From assembly GCA_027575765.1 (NCBI GenBank), contig JANBPT010000838.1:1-21359 (forward strand): a DNA stretch of 21,359 bases. Reading direction: 5' to 3'. Of the stretch, positions 1 through 10,408 are shown one piece after another. The notes under the pieces are model-generated. The model did not search any database. It saw only the letters and a list, made by a program, of their open reading frames with translations, and had not been told where the DNA came from. The translations under genes and the position numbers were made by a program. This DNA is from Tieghemiomyces parasiticus. Taxonomy: Eukaryota; Kickxellomycota; Dimargaritomycetes; Dimargaritales; Dimargaritaceae. How positions within the stretch are numbered: the first letter of the stretch is position 1; every line of letters starts with the position of its first letter.

Positions 1-219
1 TGTTGGCACCTGGTCCCGCCCCCTCCCGGTACTTGTTATTCCGAACCTCTCCTAGGCCCAGGTGAGTAGCCTCTAGAGACGATACTGGCTACCATTCGAA
101 TATAAAAGACCTCTGGGCCACTAGTCAATAAAAGAACAATCATCATTTAAATCATCACCCATAGTACCAGCTTGGAGCTGAACCGCTAGTTTGTTTCATT
201 AGTAAGTTTTTCCCTATCA
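1..219 (+). mobile_element. LTR of a retrotransposon, copy 1, at window edge
   Basis: Positions 1-209 match 14227-14435 without indels, with four mismatches (140, 143, 147, 163). The element begins TGTTGG, has a TATA box (TATAAAAG, 101-108) and a poly(A) signal (AATAAA, 127-132), the usual make-up of an LTR. By alignment with copy 2 it should end at 219 with CA, but the last ten bases (210-219) differ at six positions from copy 2, so the 3' end is mutated or the boundary is uncertain. No primer-binding site follows, so this is more likely a 3' LTR or a solo LTR than a 5' LTR. Its left target duplication, if any, lies outside the window. Confidence 0.75.
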
Positions 220-1367
220 CAGTGAAGCTTTAAGCTTTGAGCATTGAAGCTGTAGATGACACCTAGGAGTACCTAAAGCGAGAGATCGAATGGCATAACC
301 CATTATAGAATTGGACCATTCTGTACTTCGTAACTAGTCTTTCTACCTCTTTTCCGGGTTGACTTCTGAAGCTCCATCCTCACCCCGCCCCTATTTACCA
401 ACCATGATGTGCGGGACATGGTTTATTATCCTTATTGCCTACACGCGAGTTTTATTGAATATATCTCAGTACATAATAAGAGGAGACCAGTCAACTGGTT
501 GGTCAGATATGGTCGAAGAGAGAAAAATGAATCGAAAGGGGAAAGAAGGGATAGTATAAGGGGAAAAGGGCGGTCTGTAAGACTTGTCGGTCCTATATTG
601 AGCATTTGTTGTTGGTCGATAAAGGGGGACACTGACCCATTATCCACCGTCCGTCATTTCAACCAGCCACAGTTTAAAGGAGGCGTAACAACTTTTGGCA
701 GTTCACTAGTTAGCCAAATGCACCTTACGAAAGAGAAGATAATCTGCAGCTTCTCAATTGAACCGGCTTGTATTAAATATTACAGATATTTATGCGGTGG
801 ATTTAGCTAAACTGGGGCATCGCTTTACTTGGCTACGACGAAACCCCCTGCCCAAATTGAACCTACAGAGTCAACTTTGCCGCCCAATTCATTGACGATG
901 GCGAGGCTTGACGCTTGGTAGAAGGCCGGGGGGTCTCTCTATTGACTACACACACTCTGCTAAGGATAAAATTATCATCTCTCAGTGCGCACCACCACCC
1001 GCGAAGCCCCTAAGGGCCAGATATTCAGCATGGGCGACTCAAAGGCGCGCTCCATTTTCAAGACTAAAGGCATATCCGAAGCAAAGACTTGGGCCAACTA
1101 TCTACCGCAGCAGCAGGATGTCGGAAATGGATGGTGAAGCATATTGTCCGCCTTGTAGATCTGAAAAAATGGACCGCTATTGAGCAGGCCCCTAGCATCG
1201 CTGAGGTCGACTTGACCTTCGAGCCGCACCCTCTGCGTTCGTCGGCCCACACCCTTCCATCTCGACATCCCCACCCTGAATGATTGCCCAATTCACCATC
1301 TACTGCTTATCAATCCACGATATCCCTCTATTTCCCCTCGTCTCCTCCCCCTCTACCCACCCCCAAC
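220..1367. other. Intergenic region between LTR copy 1 and the ABCF gene
   Basis: No recognisable gene. Open frames around 359-810 show no family motif or coding-like codon use. The last 340 bases hold short overlapping ORFs listed separately. The 80 bases before the ABCF start are pyrimidine-rich (runs of CCT/CCC), typical of a fungal 5' leader. I see no retroelement internal sequence next to the LTR. Confidence 0.5.
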
Positions 1368-1384
1368 ATGACGGCCTCCGTTGA
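1030..1384 (+). promoter_or_regulatory. Cluster of short ORFs upstream of the ABCF start
   Basis: Four short plus-strand ORFs lie just upstream of the ABCF gene: 1030-1137 (35 codons before the stop), 1119-1184 (21 codons, with a Cys-Pro-Pro-Cys), 1131-1283 (50 codons) and 1280-1384 (34 codons). The third and fourth overlap as ATGA, and the fourth runs past the main ATG at 1368. If the transcript starts far enough upstream, these would act as upstream ORFs. If it starts in the pyrimidine-rich stretch near 1300-1360 they are irrelevant. No TATA box decides this. Confidence 0.25.
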
Positions 1385-3889
1385 AGCCAGCAAGCTCACC
1401 CTGCTGCTCAACGAATGCGTCCCAGACATTGACCAGCCTGTCGTCGACTACATCGTGGGGTTCCTCCCCAGCTCCACGACGACCCCCACCAACAAGAACA
1501 CAAATTCGACTTCCTCAAGCTTCGACCGCTACACCTTGACCGAGGCCGAGATTGCCGAGTCCGTGGAGCCCACGGTGCGGGCGCTACTTGAGAGCGCCGG
1601 GGGCCGCGAGGCCAAGATTGACCGGGTGTGTCAGACCCTTGCCGGGTACCTCAAGGAGCATGTGCGTCGGGAACAGGCGGCTCGCCAACGCGAGACCGGT
1701 GGCAACGCCGGCTCCGGCGCCAATACCGGCGGACTAGTACGTCTGGAGCAGCCGATTAAAATGATGTCGCAGAACCTCGGTGACGGCGGTAGCCGAAACG
1801 CCCGTATCGCCAACCTGGGTCGGTCTGTGGATCTGGCTTCCGTCAAGGGCAGGAACCTCGCGTCGCAGGTAGATGTATCCAAACTCAAGAAGGCCGAAGC
1901 TAAGATTAAGGCCAAGATGGAGAAGCGAGTACGCCGCGCGGCCTACGAAGCTAGTAAGCTGATCGACGACGACGCCAATCGTCAGCTCCAGGACCAGGAA
2001 GACCTCGAGACCCTCAAGGTCAACCCCATCCTGGATTACACCTCTACCAAGAACAAGACTAAAGACATCAAGGCGGAAAACTTTGACATCTCTTTCGCCG
2101 GCAAGCGTATTCTGACAAACGCGAACTTGACCTTGGCCTACGGCCGGCGCTACGGTCTCATTGGCCGCAACGGTATTGGTAAGTATAAGTCGAGCCCCAA
2201 GGTGGCGTGTGCTTGGTTCTGGGTAGGATGCGGGATACCAACCCCGCTATGGCTGATGACCTGTCCTGTTCCCTTCTAACTTTGCTCTCTTATCTCTGCC
2301 CTTATTTTACCATCACTCCGTTAACTGGCCTTCCCTCCATAGGTAAATCCACTCTCCTGCGCGCCATCTCGCGCCGTGAGTTGGATATCCCCACCCACAT
2401 CAGTATCCTGCACGTGGAGCAGGAAATGGCAGGCGACGACACCTCGGCGATCCGCTCGGTGCTCAAGGCAGACATTTGGCGCGAATTTTTGCTGCGCGAG
2501 GAGACCAACCTGCTGGCGGAGACCAAGTCGCTGGAGACGGCCGAGCCTGAGCCCGAGGAGGGCGAGAGCACGGAGGATGCGGCGGAGCGATTGAAGGCTT
2601 ACAAGGACGAGGTGAATGCCAAACTTCAGGAGACGTACACCAAGCTGGAGCTGATTGAGTCCGACAAGGCCGAGTCCCGGGCAGCTGCCATCCTGGCCGG
2701 TCTCGGGTTCCGGCAGGACCAGTTGCAGAACCCGACCCGGAGTTTCTCTGGTGGGTGGCGTATGCGACTCTCTTTGGCCCGCGCTCTGTTTTGCCGTCCG
2801 GATCTGCTCCTGCTGGACGAACCGACCAATATGTTGGATATCCCGGCCGTGGTGTGGCTTGAACGGTACCTGGCCAAGTGGCCCAGCACGTTGTTGGTGG
2901 TATCCCACGACCGGGAGTTCTTGGACGAAGTGGCGACGGACATTATGCACCAGCACTCGGAGAAGCTCGACCTGTACCGCGGCAACTTTAGCGTGTTCTA
3001 CGGGACCAAAGAGGAACGCCGGCGCCAGCAGATGCGCGAGTACGAGGCCCAGCTCCAGCAGCGGCAGCACCTGCAAGATTTCATCGACCGCTGGCGTTAC
3101 AACGCCAAGCGGGCCGCACAGGCGCAGAGTAAGATCAAGATCCTCGAGAAACTGCCCATCCTGGAGGCCCCCGCCGACGAGACGGTGGTCACGTTCCGAT
3201 TCCCCGATCCGGAGGCCCTCAGCCCGCCTATCCTCCAGATGAACGAGGTCGGATTCGCCTACTCCCCCGACAGTCCGCCGATCCTGCAAGGCGTCAACAT
3301 TGACATGCAGATGAACTCGCGGATCGCTGTCGTAGGACCCAACGGCGCCGGTAAATCGACGATGCTCAAGCTGCTCATCCAGCAGCTGTCGCCCCAGCGT
3401 GGTATGGTCCACCGCCACGGCCGTCTCCGTATCGCCTATTTCACGCAGCATCACGTTGACCAGCTCGACCTCACCCTCTCCCCGGTGGCCTACATGGCCC
3501 TCACATACCCTGGTCGCAACGAGGAGGAGTACCGTCGCCACCTCGGTTCGTTTGGCATCACCGGGATGGTCGGCTTGCAAACGATCAAGACCCTCAGTGG
3601 TGGCCAGAAATCCCGAGTGGCGTTCGCGTGCCTCGCGATCCAGAACCCCCACATTCTGGTTCTGGACGAGCCGACCAACCATCTGGATATGGACTCGATC
3701 GATGCTCTCACCCAGGCCCTCCGGAACTTTGACGGCGGAGTCGTACTGGTTAGTCACGACGAGCGGTTCATTGACGGTGTGGCCGAGGAACTATGGGTCT
3801 GTAACGAAGGTTCTTTGACCAAGTTCCGTGGAGATGGTATCAAGGAGTACAAGCGCATCATTTGTCCGCCCGACTCCGTGTCGCTGTAA
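1368..3889 (+). CDS. GCN20: GCN20/ABCF3-like ATP-binding cassette protein
   Basis: Exons are 1368-2178 and 2343-3889, joined across a 164-bp GTAAGT...TAG intron, giving 785 residues; yeast Gcn20 is about 750. There are two ABC ATPase domains and no membrane segments. Domain 1 has Walker A at 266-274, signature SFSGG at 404-408 and Walker B DEPTN at 429-433. A charged linker leads to domain 2, with Walker [10 protein letters not shown] at 602-610, signature LSGGQ at 688-692 and DEPTN at 712-716. The first 200 residues form the helical region that in Gcn20 binds Gcn1. Gcn20 with Gcn1 presents uncharged tRNA to Gcn2 kinase on ribosomes and so activates general amino acid control. The ATG at 1368 has A at -3 and matches the family N-terminus. 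The family is certain; Gcn20 rather than another ABCF is supported by the N-terminal region and length. Confidence 0.93.
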
Positions 3890-4158
3890 TTGCCGACATG
3901 CGGGTGGGCCTTTCAGCGATGCTTCGTGGGTTCAGAATCATGGGGACTAGCGCTTTGACGTGGCTGGACCGTAAAAAGACCATACCTCTCCTCCGCGCCT
4001 CCTCCCCCCCCCCACCCTCTCGGCTCCCCTAACCTGCACTGCCTACGGCATTATATCAATGAATCGGCGTAACCGTTAACGGCCCTTCAGGCTAAAATTG
4101 AATGATACCTATAAAGCAGATGGTGAGAGAGCGACGAGGCGCAATTCTATTTTTCAAA

Positions 4159-4164
4159 AATAAA
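4159..4164 (+). terminator. Candidate poly(A) signal of the ABCF gene
   Basis: AATAAA lies 270 bases after the ABCF stop codon, within the A/T palindrome TATTTTT-C-AAAAATA (4149-4163). A second AATAAA occurs near 4445. Without transcript ends neither can be assigned. Confidence 0.3.
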
Positions 4165-4855
4165 ATAGAAAATGTTGCCCTTCTTTGGGAGCATCGTCTA
4201 CAGCATCCACCAGGCCTTCGCGATGAGATTCGATGGGAAGGTCCCAGACGGGGTTTCAAAATCGAGCGTTCGTTAGAATGCGTCTAACGAACGGGTCTAA
4301 AGCGCAATTAGTCCGATCATCCGGTCTCAGGGGTCAATTTGGGTATCTGAGGTTTTTGGGACATGTACAGTGGGCTGAACCCCTTCGGCACAATACCATC
4401 GCCACTTGCCACGACATTGCTGGTAGTGGAGGGGGGAGGGGGGGAAATAAAAACGATAATAATAATCGACCTAGGTCACCAGCGTGACGTTGGTCTACTC
4501 TATTCACTGGACATTAGATCAGTGGCGAAGAGCGGCACGCCCATGCAGATGTGGTCAACGACACAGGGGTGACGAACCTTACCAATATCAGCATCTACAC
4601 TTGTAGGTGGTGGACACCATTACCCGGCTCCCATCGTTAAACCAACGAGGGAAGTCTGCAATACGCTGCCCATGGCCCAAAGCCTGAGCATGTCGATCTA
4701 GTGGAGAACGGGAGGAAAAGATTATGAAGGGGAGGGGGCACAACCAAAACCTGGGCTTGCCGATCGGGGTAATTAGGCAGAACGCCGATGCGGGGTTTCA
4801 CCGTCTAGGATTATCGCAGGCTATCCATCTGGCACGCCTAAACGTTGGAGCCTTA

Positions 4856-4883
4856 CCCGTCAGTTACGTCCCCTGACGGGGAC
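4856..4883. repeat. Two mutually exclusive inverted repeats upstream of photolyase
   Basis: CCCGTCAG (4856-4863) is complementary to CTGACGGG (4873-4880). The overlapping GTCCCC (4868-4873) is complementary to GGGGAC (4878-4883) with loop TGAC. The two stems share bases, so only one can form at a time. They lie about 155-180 bases before the photolyase ATG, in the promoter or 5' leader. Confidence 0.4.
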
Positions 4884-5035
4884 CGTATAAGATGTGACGT
4901 TGCAGATACCATTTGGGGCTGCTAACCCCACAACCCACTTTACTGTCTCTCGTTAGCTGCATATATTTTTTTCATTTGTATGTTTGATTTATTTTAGACC
5001 CGTGTTAACGCACATCAGTCCCACCCATTGACACC

Positions 5036-7365
5036 ATGACCCATTACTACCGCAGCCACTACGGCCTGTCGGACGACTATGTCAAGAAACACATCAAACC
5101 CCTCCCGCACTCGCACCCAGACCTTACCGTATCGGCTTCTGCGGTCCCGACTAAGGCTGGCCAAGCCGCACCCTCTAACGATGCCGTCATGTGGTTTCGC
5201 ACAGCGGACCTCCGGGTGGGCGACAACACGGCGTTGGTGCGGGCCTTCGAGCGCTGCCAATCCAGTAGTGGCGCTCCTGGCCACGTGCTGGCACTGTTTG
5301 TGCTGAGCCCCGAGGACTGGGTCCTCCACGACGTCGCACCCATCAAGGTTGATTTCTGGTTCCGCAACCTCGTTGATTTGCACGAGCAGCTCAACCAACG
5401 CAACGTGCCGCTCATCGTCCTGGCCGCTCACCGCACCACCGAGGTCCCCCAGTTGGTGCTCAATTTCTGCCGTTCCGTCAACGCTGGGCACTTGTTCTTC
5501 AACCGGGAGTACGAGTTTGACGAGCACCAACGCGACCAGCGCGTCACCGAGCTGGCTCGTCAGACCCTAGGGGGCCACGGCAGCATCCAGGTCCACGCCT
5601 ACCACGATCAGTGCATCGTCGATCCCGGAGCCATTATGAGCAATGATAATCGGCCGTACAGTGTGTATTCGCCCTTCCGCCGTCGCTGGCAGCAGGTATT
5701 TGCCAATACCCCGGAGTTCCAACGGGTCCTGGCGGCACCGACGGGCAACCCAAACAGTTTCGTCAAGGGCCCTGGAGCTGCCGTGTGGACGTACCACCTG
5801 TCCACCGAAGCCTTTGAGGTCTACCTTGACAAGGTGGCCAATGACCTACCGACGGAACTTCAATTCGACGACCCGAAACGTCAGCGGACCGCCGCCATTG
5901 AACGGTACCCGGCGGGCGAATCGGCGGCGCAGGACCGTCTCGATCGGTTTATCACGCAGAGGTTGACCGAATACAAAGACCGGCGGGATTTCTTCCCGGA
6001 CTCGGAAGGCACCAGCCGCATGTCACCCTATCTGGCCTCCGGGGTGATCTCCCCGCGCCAGTGCTTCGAGGCCGCCCTCAAGGCTAATAAGCAGCAGGTG
6101 GAACGCGGGGACAAGGGCGCCGTGCATTGGATGCAGGAGGTAGTATGGCGCGATTTTTATAAGCACGTGTTGGTCGCGTTCCCCCATGTGTCCAAGTACC
6201 TGCCGTTCAACCTTCAGGGGACCCAGATCCCGTGGAACGACAACCAGGAGTGGTTCGAAGCGTGGCGGGACGGCCTCACCGGGTTCCCGATCGTCGATGC
6301 TGGTGAGTATCAAAGACACTGGCGTTCGCTAGACCAAGGGAGGCGGTGTGCTAGCCTCCTCGCGCTCCTACCAGCCCTACATAACAATACTGACCTGACC
6401 TGATACCACGCTCTACCATGACATCCCCCCGTGACTCGCCCTATCTACAGCCATGCGGAGCCTCAAGGAGACGGGTTACCTGCACAACCGCCTGCGGATG
6501 GTTGTGGCCATGTTCCTGACCAAGGACCTGCTGATCGACTGGCGTCTGGGCGAGCAGCACTTCAACCGTTGCCTGGTCGACAGCGACTTTTCCAGCAACA
6601 ACGGTGGCTGGCAGTGGGTAAGTGTGTGTGTGTAGTCAAGCGGCGAGAAGGGCCGACATGACGAACCTGGAGGCTTGATTCGGGACGATGCACTGCAAAG
6701 GAAGGCGGGGGACGTCAAGGCCAGAGAAGCAGGAGAGTGAGGTGTAGGAAGTGTCGTGTAGGGGTGTTGGCGGCAGCAGCACTGCACGCGGTGTAAAGCA
6801 ATGGACGCCACCTTCTAGCTCAGCGGCTCTCCCCCCCCCCGCCGCGGAATCCAGCACTCACCCATGTCTTTCAACCCACGACCAAACTAACCTGCGCTAC
6901 CTGCCAAGTTTGGTTTCTTTCCCAACATCAAGTCTGCCTCGACGGGTACGGATCCGCAACCCTACTTCCGCGTGTTTAACCCGCTCCTGCAGTCAGAGAA
7001 ATTTGACCCGTCGGGCCAGTTCATCGCCCAGTGGGTCCCGGAGCTCCGCGGTCTCGTTGAGAAGAAAGGCGCCAAACGGACCGCCAGTAGTAAGAGCAAA
7101 GCGCCGATCCACGCCCCGTTCGACCGTCTGAGTGCGAGTGAATTTAAGAAGCTGAAGTAAGTGAGGGATGGATTTCCGGACGACCGTGGTTAAGTCGCGC
7201 TGACGTCTTTACACTGAAATGTCCAAGCGATCTAACCCGACGTGCTTGGCGCGCTGCTGCTCTTATGTTCTTACCGCCAGCTACCCGAAACCCCTGGTCG
7301 ACCATTTTAAGGCCAGAGACAAGGCCATCGCCATCTTCGAGGCGGTCCTGAAGAAGAAGAAATAG
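5036..7365 (+). CDS. PHR1: Class I CPD photolyase (deoxyribodipyrimidine photolyase)
   Basis: Exons 5036-6302, 6451-6617, 6933-7156 and 7281-7365 (introns 148, 315 and 124 bp, all GT...AG, frames consistent) give 580 residues. The enzyme splits cyclobutane pyrimidine dimers using blue light and FADH-. After about 50 non-conserved residues comes the alpha/beta antenna domain ([10 protein letters not shown] near 51), then the helical FAD domain with TSR (326-328), [11 protein letters not shown] (365-374), LLIDWR and NNGGWQW (472-478). By comparison with E. coli PhrB, the electron-transfer tryptophans W306/W359/W382 map at a constant offset to W400, W453 and W476, and the dimer-binding W277 maps to W371. 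The C-terminal YPKPLV is also as in yeast Phr1. All key residues are present, so it is a repair enzyme rather than a cryptochrome. The intron 2 acceptor could instead be at 6907, adding eight residues, but 6932 fits the family. The N-terminal extension could carry a nuclear or mitochondrial signal. Confidence 0.93.
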
Positions 7366-7615
7366 CCCACTCCACCTGGTTTTTGTTTTTGTTTTTCCCC
7401 ATCTGGGAGCTGCACGGCTCACCAAGGACCATGGGTTCCCTTCCCCTGGATAGATGTGGCCGTGGTCCGCCGGGATCCGGGGTCCGTCGTCTAACATGTC
7501 GGCCTAAAGGGTTGGGAGTCTCGACCGTCCTCTCCCCCTACGCCACCCTGGCCTTATGCCCGGCGGTGCGTGACAATTTGACCGGCATGTTGATGCCATG
7601 CCTTTTTTTTGTTGA

Positions 7616-7621
7616 ATTAAA
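7616..7621 (+). terminator. Candidate poly(A) signal of the photolyase gene
   Basis: ATTAAA follows a T8 run, 250 bases after the photolyase stop codon. It is a common variant of the poly(A) hexamer; position and context are plausible but unproven. Confidence 0.3.
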
Positions 7622-7624
7622 GCC

Positions 7625-8939
7625 CTAGTTGTGATCACCTGGCTGGTGTTTCCCCGCACGGGTCCATCTGCTCAAGATACAGCTAGGCTCATGGTTCAGT
7701 GCCGCCCAGATAAAGTAGTGGCCAGCGGTAGTGTAGCCGCAGTGCACTAAATGGAGATCAAGCCGATAGGGTCCTCGAAGGATACGCCTGCACCGCAGGT
7801 ATGGAGACATTGCGATGGCAGTGGGGAGGGGTAGCACGATAAAATGGCACGTCCTAAAATAGCCGTCTAGATAACGGGCGACCTGCCGAAACACTTCTTC
7901 CCACTGGTGGGTGAGGAATAGGGCGGGTGAAACGATGACTCACACTAGTCCTAGGACAGGGCCAATCAGCGCACCGGTGGCGTGTAAGCCAAGTGGGAGA
8001 CAGGGTGTAGCCAGGGGCAAGGAGAGCCGCCACCACCTCACACGCATATCCCACTGGAGGCGATCAACCGGGGTCAGTGAGAGCGGCGAGGTGTCCTACT
8101 ACCCAGTCGGCGTGGGCAGCGCGCGAGGGTGCAGCCGAGCGGCCGGCGCACCGGGACACTGCTCAAGCCTCAGGTAAGCAGGGTGTTCGCTGGGGCCTTC
8201 AAGATGGTGCTTCCATGCGCCGAGAGCCAATGCCACGGAAGGAAGCGCCGCCTGCCTACCCAACGCACCCAACAGCCCTCGGCTGCAAGTGGTGGGGCTT
8301 CGGGTTGAGGAGCGGCGGCTGGCACCGTGGTTCATTAGAGGGCGGCATCTCTTATCTCCACCGAGTCGTTGATGGCCATGGTTTGCGCCTGGCGTGCAGC
8401 ATCGCAAGGCAGTGGGCCGTTTAGATATCTATTTCCACCCCCGTAGCCTAACCCCCCGGCCTGTTTCGCATCAGTTTGCAACTGTTTGAAACGGCGGGTT
8501 TGGGACGGGAAGGTCCCGCCATGCTACAAACAATGTCTGATGCGCAACGTGTGAGCCGGTCCTACTTTGGCCATGGTCCGTAGCGGGTGGAGACTATCCG
8601 AGCAGGACCTGAAGGGTAGAAGTTTAGCCGCCTCGGCTTCATTCTGGTTGGTGGCGTCGAAGATGCATGCCGGCCAGTCTCCAGGCCTGTATGCGCTCCC
8701 AGGGTCCCGCGGGTGGACCTATCGATGTTGACCAGCCGCGGGGCTGCTGCTATACGGTGCGCGCGCGGGCCCATGTACCCGTCGACCGGCAGGTGGAGGT
8801 TGGCGGCAACTGCGACGATCGCATCCTGGTCCCAATGGGCCACCTCTGGGTCAGTGTCGGATATCTGGCAGGCTAGAGGATCACCAGCATTCTGGTCGGG
8901 TCGGATTCCCTTTCCTCCACACCTGGATACTAAATTCAT
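7625..8939 (-). pseudogene. Possible decayed minus-strand gene, unidentified
   Basis: Several adjacent minus-strand open segments look partly coding but are interrupted. The clearest, about 8080 down to 7625, reads a hydrophobic stretch containing ATGALIGPVLGLV, then a TGA, then in the same frame VIVSPALFLTHQWEEVF and a further 70 codons. A possible first part is at 8939-8562 (125 codons, no known motif), with other segments near 8420-8340 and 8407-8099. The GALIGPVLG motif recalls a membrane-transporter helix, but I cannot name a family. An intron bypassing the TGA would be only about 40 bases, far shorter than the other introns here. It may be a relic gene, an intron-rich gene I could not resolve, or chance. 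Confidence 0.2.
8467..8544. repeat. Nested three-stem inverted repeat
   Basis: Three complementary pairs are nested in order: CGCATCAG (8467-8474) with CTGATGCG (8537-8544), GTTTG (8484-8488) with CAAAC (8527-8531), and GGCGGG (8493-8498) with CCCGCC (8515-8520). Together they allow one 78-base hairpin with small internal loops. It could be a structured RNA, a remnant of a small inverted-repeat transposon, or chance. No known RNA family is recognised. Confidence 0.4.
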
Positions 8940-8944
8940 GCGCT

Positions 8945-9854
8945 AAACTGCACATCGCCCCAGCAGCGGATCGCTTGCCGCCCACTGCCACGCGGGGTGC
9001 ATTCTAGGGGCTGTGCTACAACGTCGCGCCTCCGCATCCCTCCATATTGGCCCCACGGCCGACTCCCTATCCTCTCGTCTACCCGCCGCCACGTTGATCT
9101 ACTCCTCCCTGCCGCGGCGCCAACGGTGCATTGTATTCACATACTCTTATTCAATCAGTTTGCCTCAGCGATGCGGACAGGCCCCCCTCTCCTCGTTTGC
9201 CTGACGTATGCGTATATTGCTTTATTCGCACTGGACTTGCCAGTGGCCCCTGCTCTCGTCCATTCCCAGTGCTCGCTGGTGCCACTCCATCCGTCGAGCA
9301 TGTGGAATCTCCCACCGACCGGCCCCGCCGTCGTGCTCTGATTGGCTTAGATCGTATCACACACCTCTTCTCGGACCATCCACCGCAGGTCTCTCAATTC
9401 CACCACCCACCTCCTTTGCCCTCACTCCTTTCCATTGATTTTTCGTTGCACTTTACAGTGAAGGGGATTGTGTGATTTCTAAACCATCCGTCGATTAATG
9501 CGCGGCCCATATCACTACGACCGCCTCCATCAGGGCTGGTGGGTTTTTGGCCGTCCCTCGACCGGAACCGGCTGCGTGCCCCCCCGCTGAACCGGTAGGG
9601 CCGGCGGTGGTACAGAGTTCTCTAGCCACTATGCCGGGTACCTCGGGGCCTAGATAAGTTGGCTACTACTATTGTCCGCCCTTCCCCAGGCCTGCGCCAC
9701 TTTCCCACCAAAGTAAGCCTGCACAGTTTCCTCCCAATGTGTCCCATCCCGCTGGACTGGCGGCCTTCGTCCGCCTCAGCCGGCCTGCGGCGGTGGGAGA
9801 ATATTCTTCTTCCTTGTTTTAGCGCCGCCTACTCCTCAGCTGGAACGCCCGCTT
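8945..9854. other. Upstream region of the bZIP gene
   Basis: No recognisable gene on either strand; open frames at 8997-9475 have no motif. The last few hundred bases are GC-rich and lead into a TATA box, so this is presumably promoter DNA. A GCN4-type site TGACTCA occurs at 7936-7942, too far upstream to assign to this promoter. Confidence 0.4.
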
Positions 9855-9860
9855 TATAAA
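9855..9860 (+). promoter_or_regulatory. TATA box of the bZIP gene
   Basis: TATAAA in a GC-rich setting. A start about 30-40 bases downstream would give a leader of roughly 670-690 bases before the bZIP ATG at 10573, with no ATG until 10131. The long leader is itself typical of Gcn4-type genes. Confidence 0.5.
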
Positions 9861-10130
9861 GCCAGCGGACCGCCCGCCAACCGTCGTCCTGCTCTTCACC
9901 CTACCTACTTGCTAACCGACTGTGTAGTTTTTTCTTATATCACCAGCCACGTCCCCTTGGCCTTGTGTACGCACCAGCTATTCTTCTCGTAACCACCGCC
10001 CTCGCATTCAGACCCTTTTTAATTTTATTATTATAAGTGCTGACCGAAAGGTAGTACTTTAGCGAACCCCCCAATTTTACCTTTAATTCCTTTCTCCCCT
10101 CCCACCCACGCTTCAGTGCGCATCGGCAGC

Positions 10131-10151
10131 ATGGCCGCCCTCGCCCTCTAA
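10131..10151 (+). promoter_or_regulatory. uORF1 of the bZIP leader (six codons, MAALAL)
   Basis: First ATG after the TATA box, in a strong context (A at -3, G at +4), followed by five codons and TAA. Short, well-initiated first uORFs in GCN4/cpc-1 leaders are permissive: ribosomes resume scanning after them. The spacing to uORF2 is about 150 bases. Its function here is inferred from position only. Confidence 0.55.
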
Positions 10152-10300
10152 TTCCGCGGCTGATCTCCCTGATCAGTCTCGAAATTACACCGCAAGCATA
10201 ATACTTTCGTTGTAGACTAGACCCTTTCGCGTCGTTCTTCACCACCCCACCCAGTCCCCCAAGCCCCCCTCCCCCTACAGATAGTTAACCGATCGCCACC

Positions 10301-10408
10301 ATGGCTTTCTCCAACGAATACAAGGAACCCTTCCCACCATGTCGTCGTAACGCCCCCTCCGCCGCTCAACTCCGCCCGGAACCCCTCACCTCCCAACTCC
10401 CCTACTAG
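10301..10408 (+). promoter_or_regulatory. uORF2 of the bZIP leader (35 codons)
   Basis: The ATG is in a perfect Kozak context (GCCACCATGG) and opens 35 codons ending in TAG. The stop is 164 bases before the main ATG. In the GCN4/cpc-1/ATF4 scheme this would be the inhibitory uORF, translated when eIF2 is active and bypassed when eIF2 is phosphorylated. A better start context than the main ORF (AAAATGT) fits that role. Confidence 0.55.
10339..10350 (+). promoter_or_regulatory. Minimal uORF nested in uORF2 (MSS, stop)
   Basis: ATG TCG TCG TAA lies inside uORF2 in another frame, with context CCCACCATGT. Ribosomes leaking past 10301 would meet it next. It could add a second barrier before the main ORF. 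Confidence 0.35.

Larger units (their letters stand above)
3890..5035. other. Intergenic region between ABCF and photolyase genes
   Basis: No convincing gene: short open frames at 4102-4572 have no motif and poor codon bias. Contents noted are a C10 tract (4004-4013), an AATAAA at 4159-4164 inside an A/T-rich palindrome that could end the ABCF transcript, a G-rich run near 4430-4443, overlapping inverted repeats at 4856-4883, and a TATA-like CATATATTTTTT near 4959-4970, some 70 bases before the photolyase ATG. Confidence 0.5.

Noticed and set aside
409..810. Open frame of 133 codons after LTR copy 1
   Set aside because: Starts from a non-ATG codon, no motif, no codon bias, and no similarity to gag/pol that would mark an element body.
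2321..3757. Long minus-strand open frame of 478 codons
   Set aside because: Antisense shadow of the GC-rich ABCF exon 2; low-complexity composition and no motif.
6303..6403. Photolyase ending at the stop read through intron 1
   Set aside because: A GTGAGT donor at 6303 and CTACAG acceptor at 6450 restore the conserved VDAAMR segment, so this is an intron and not a truncation.
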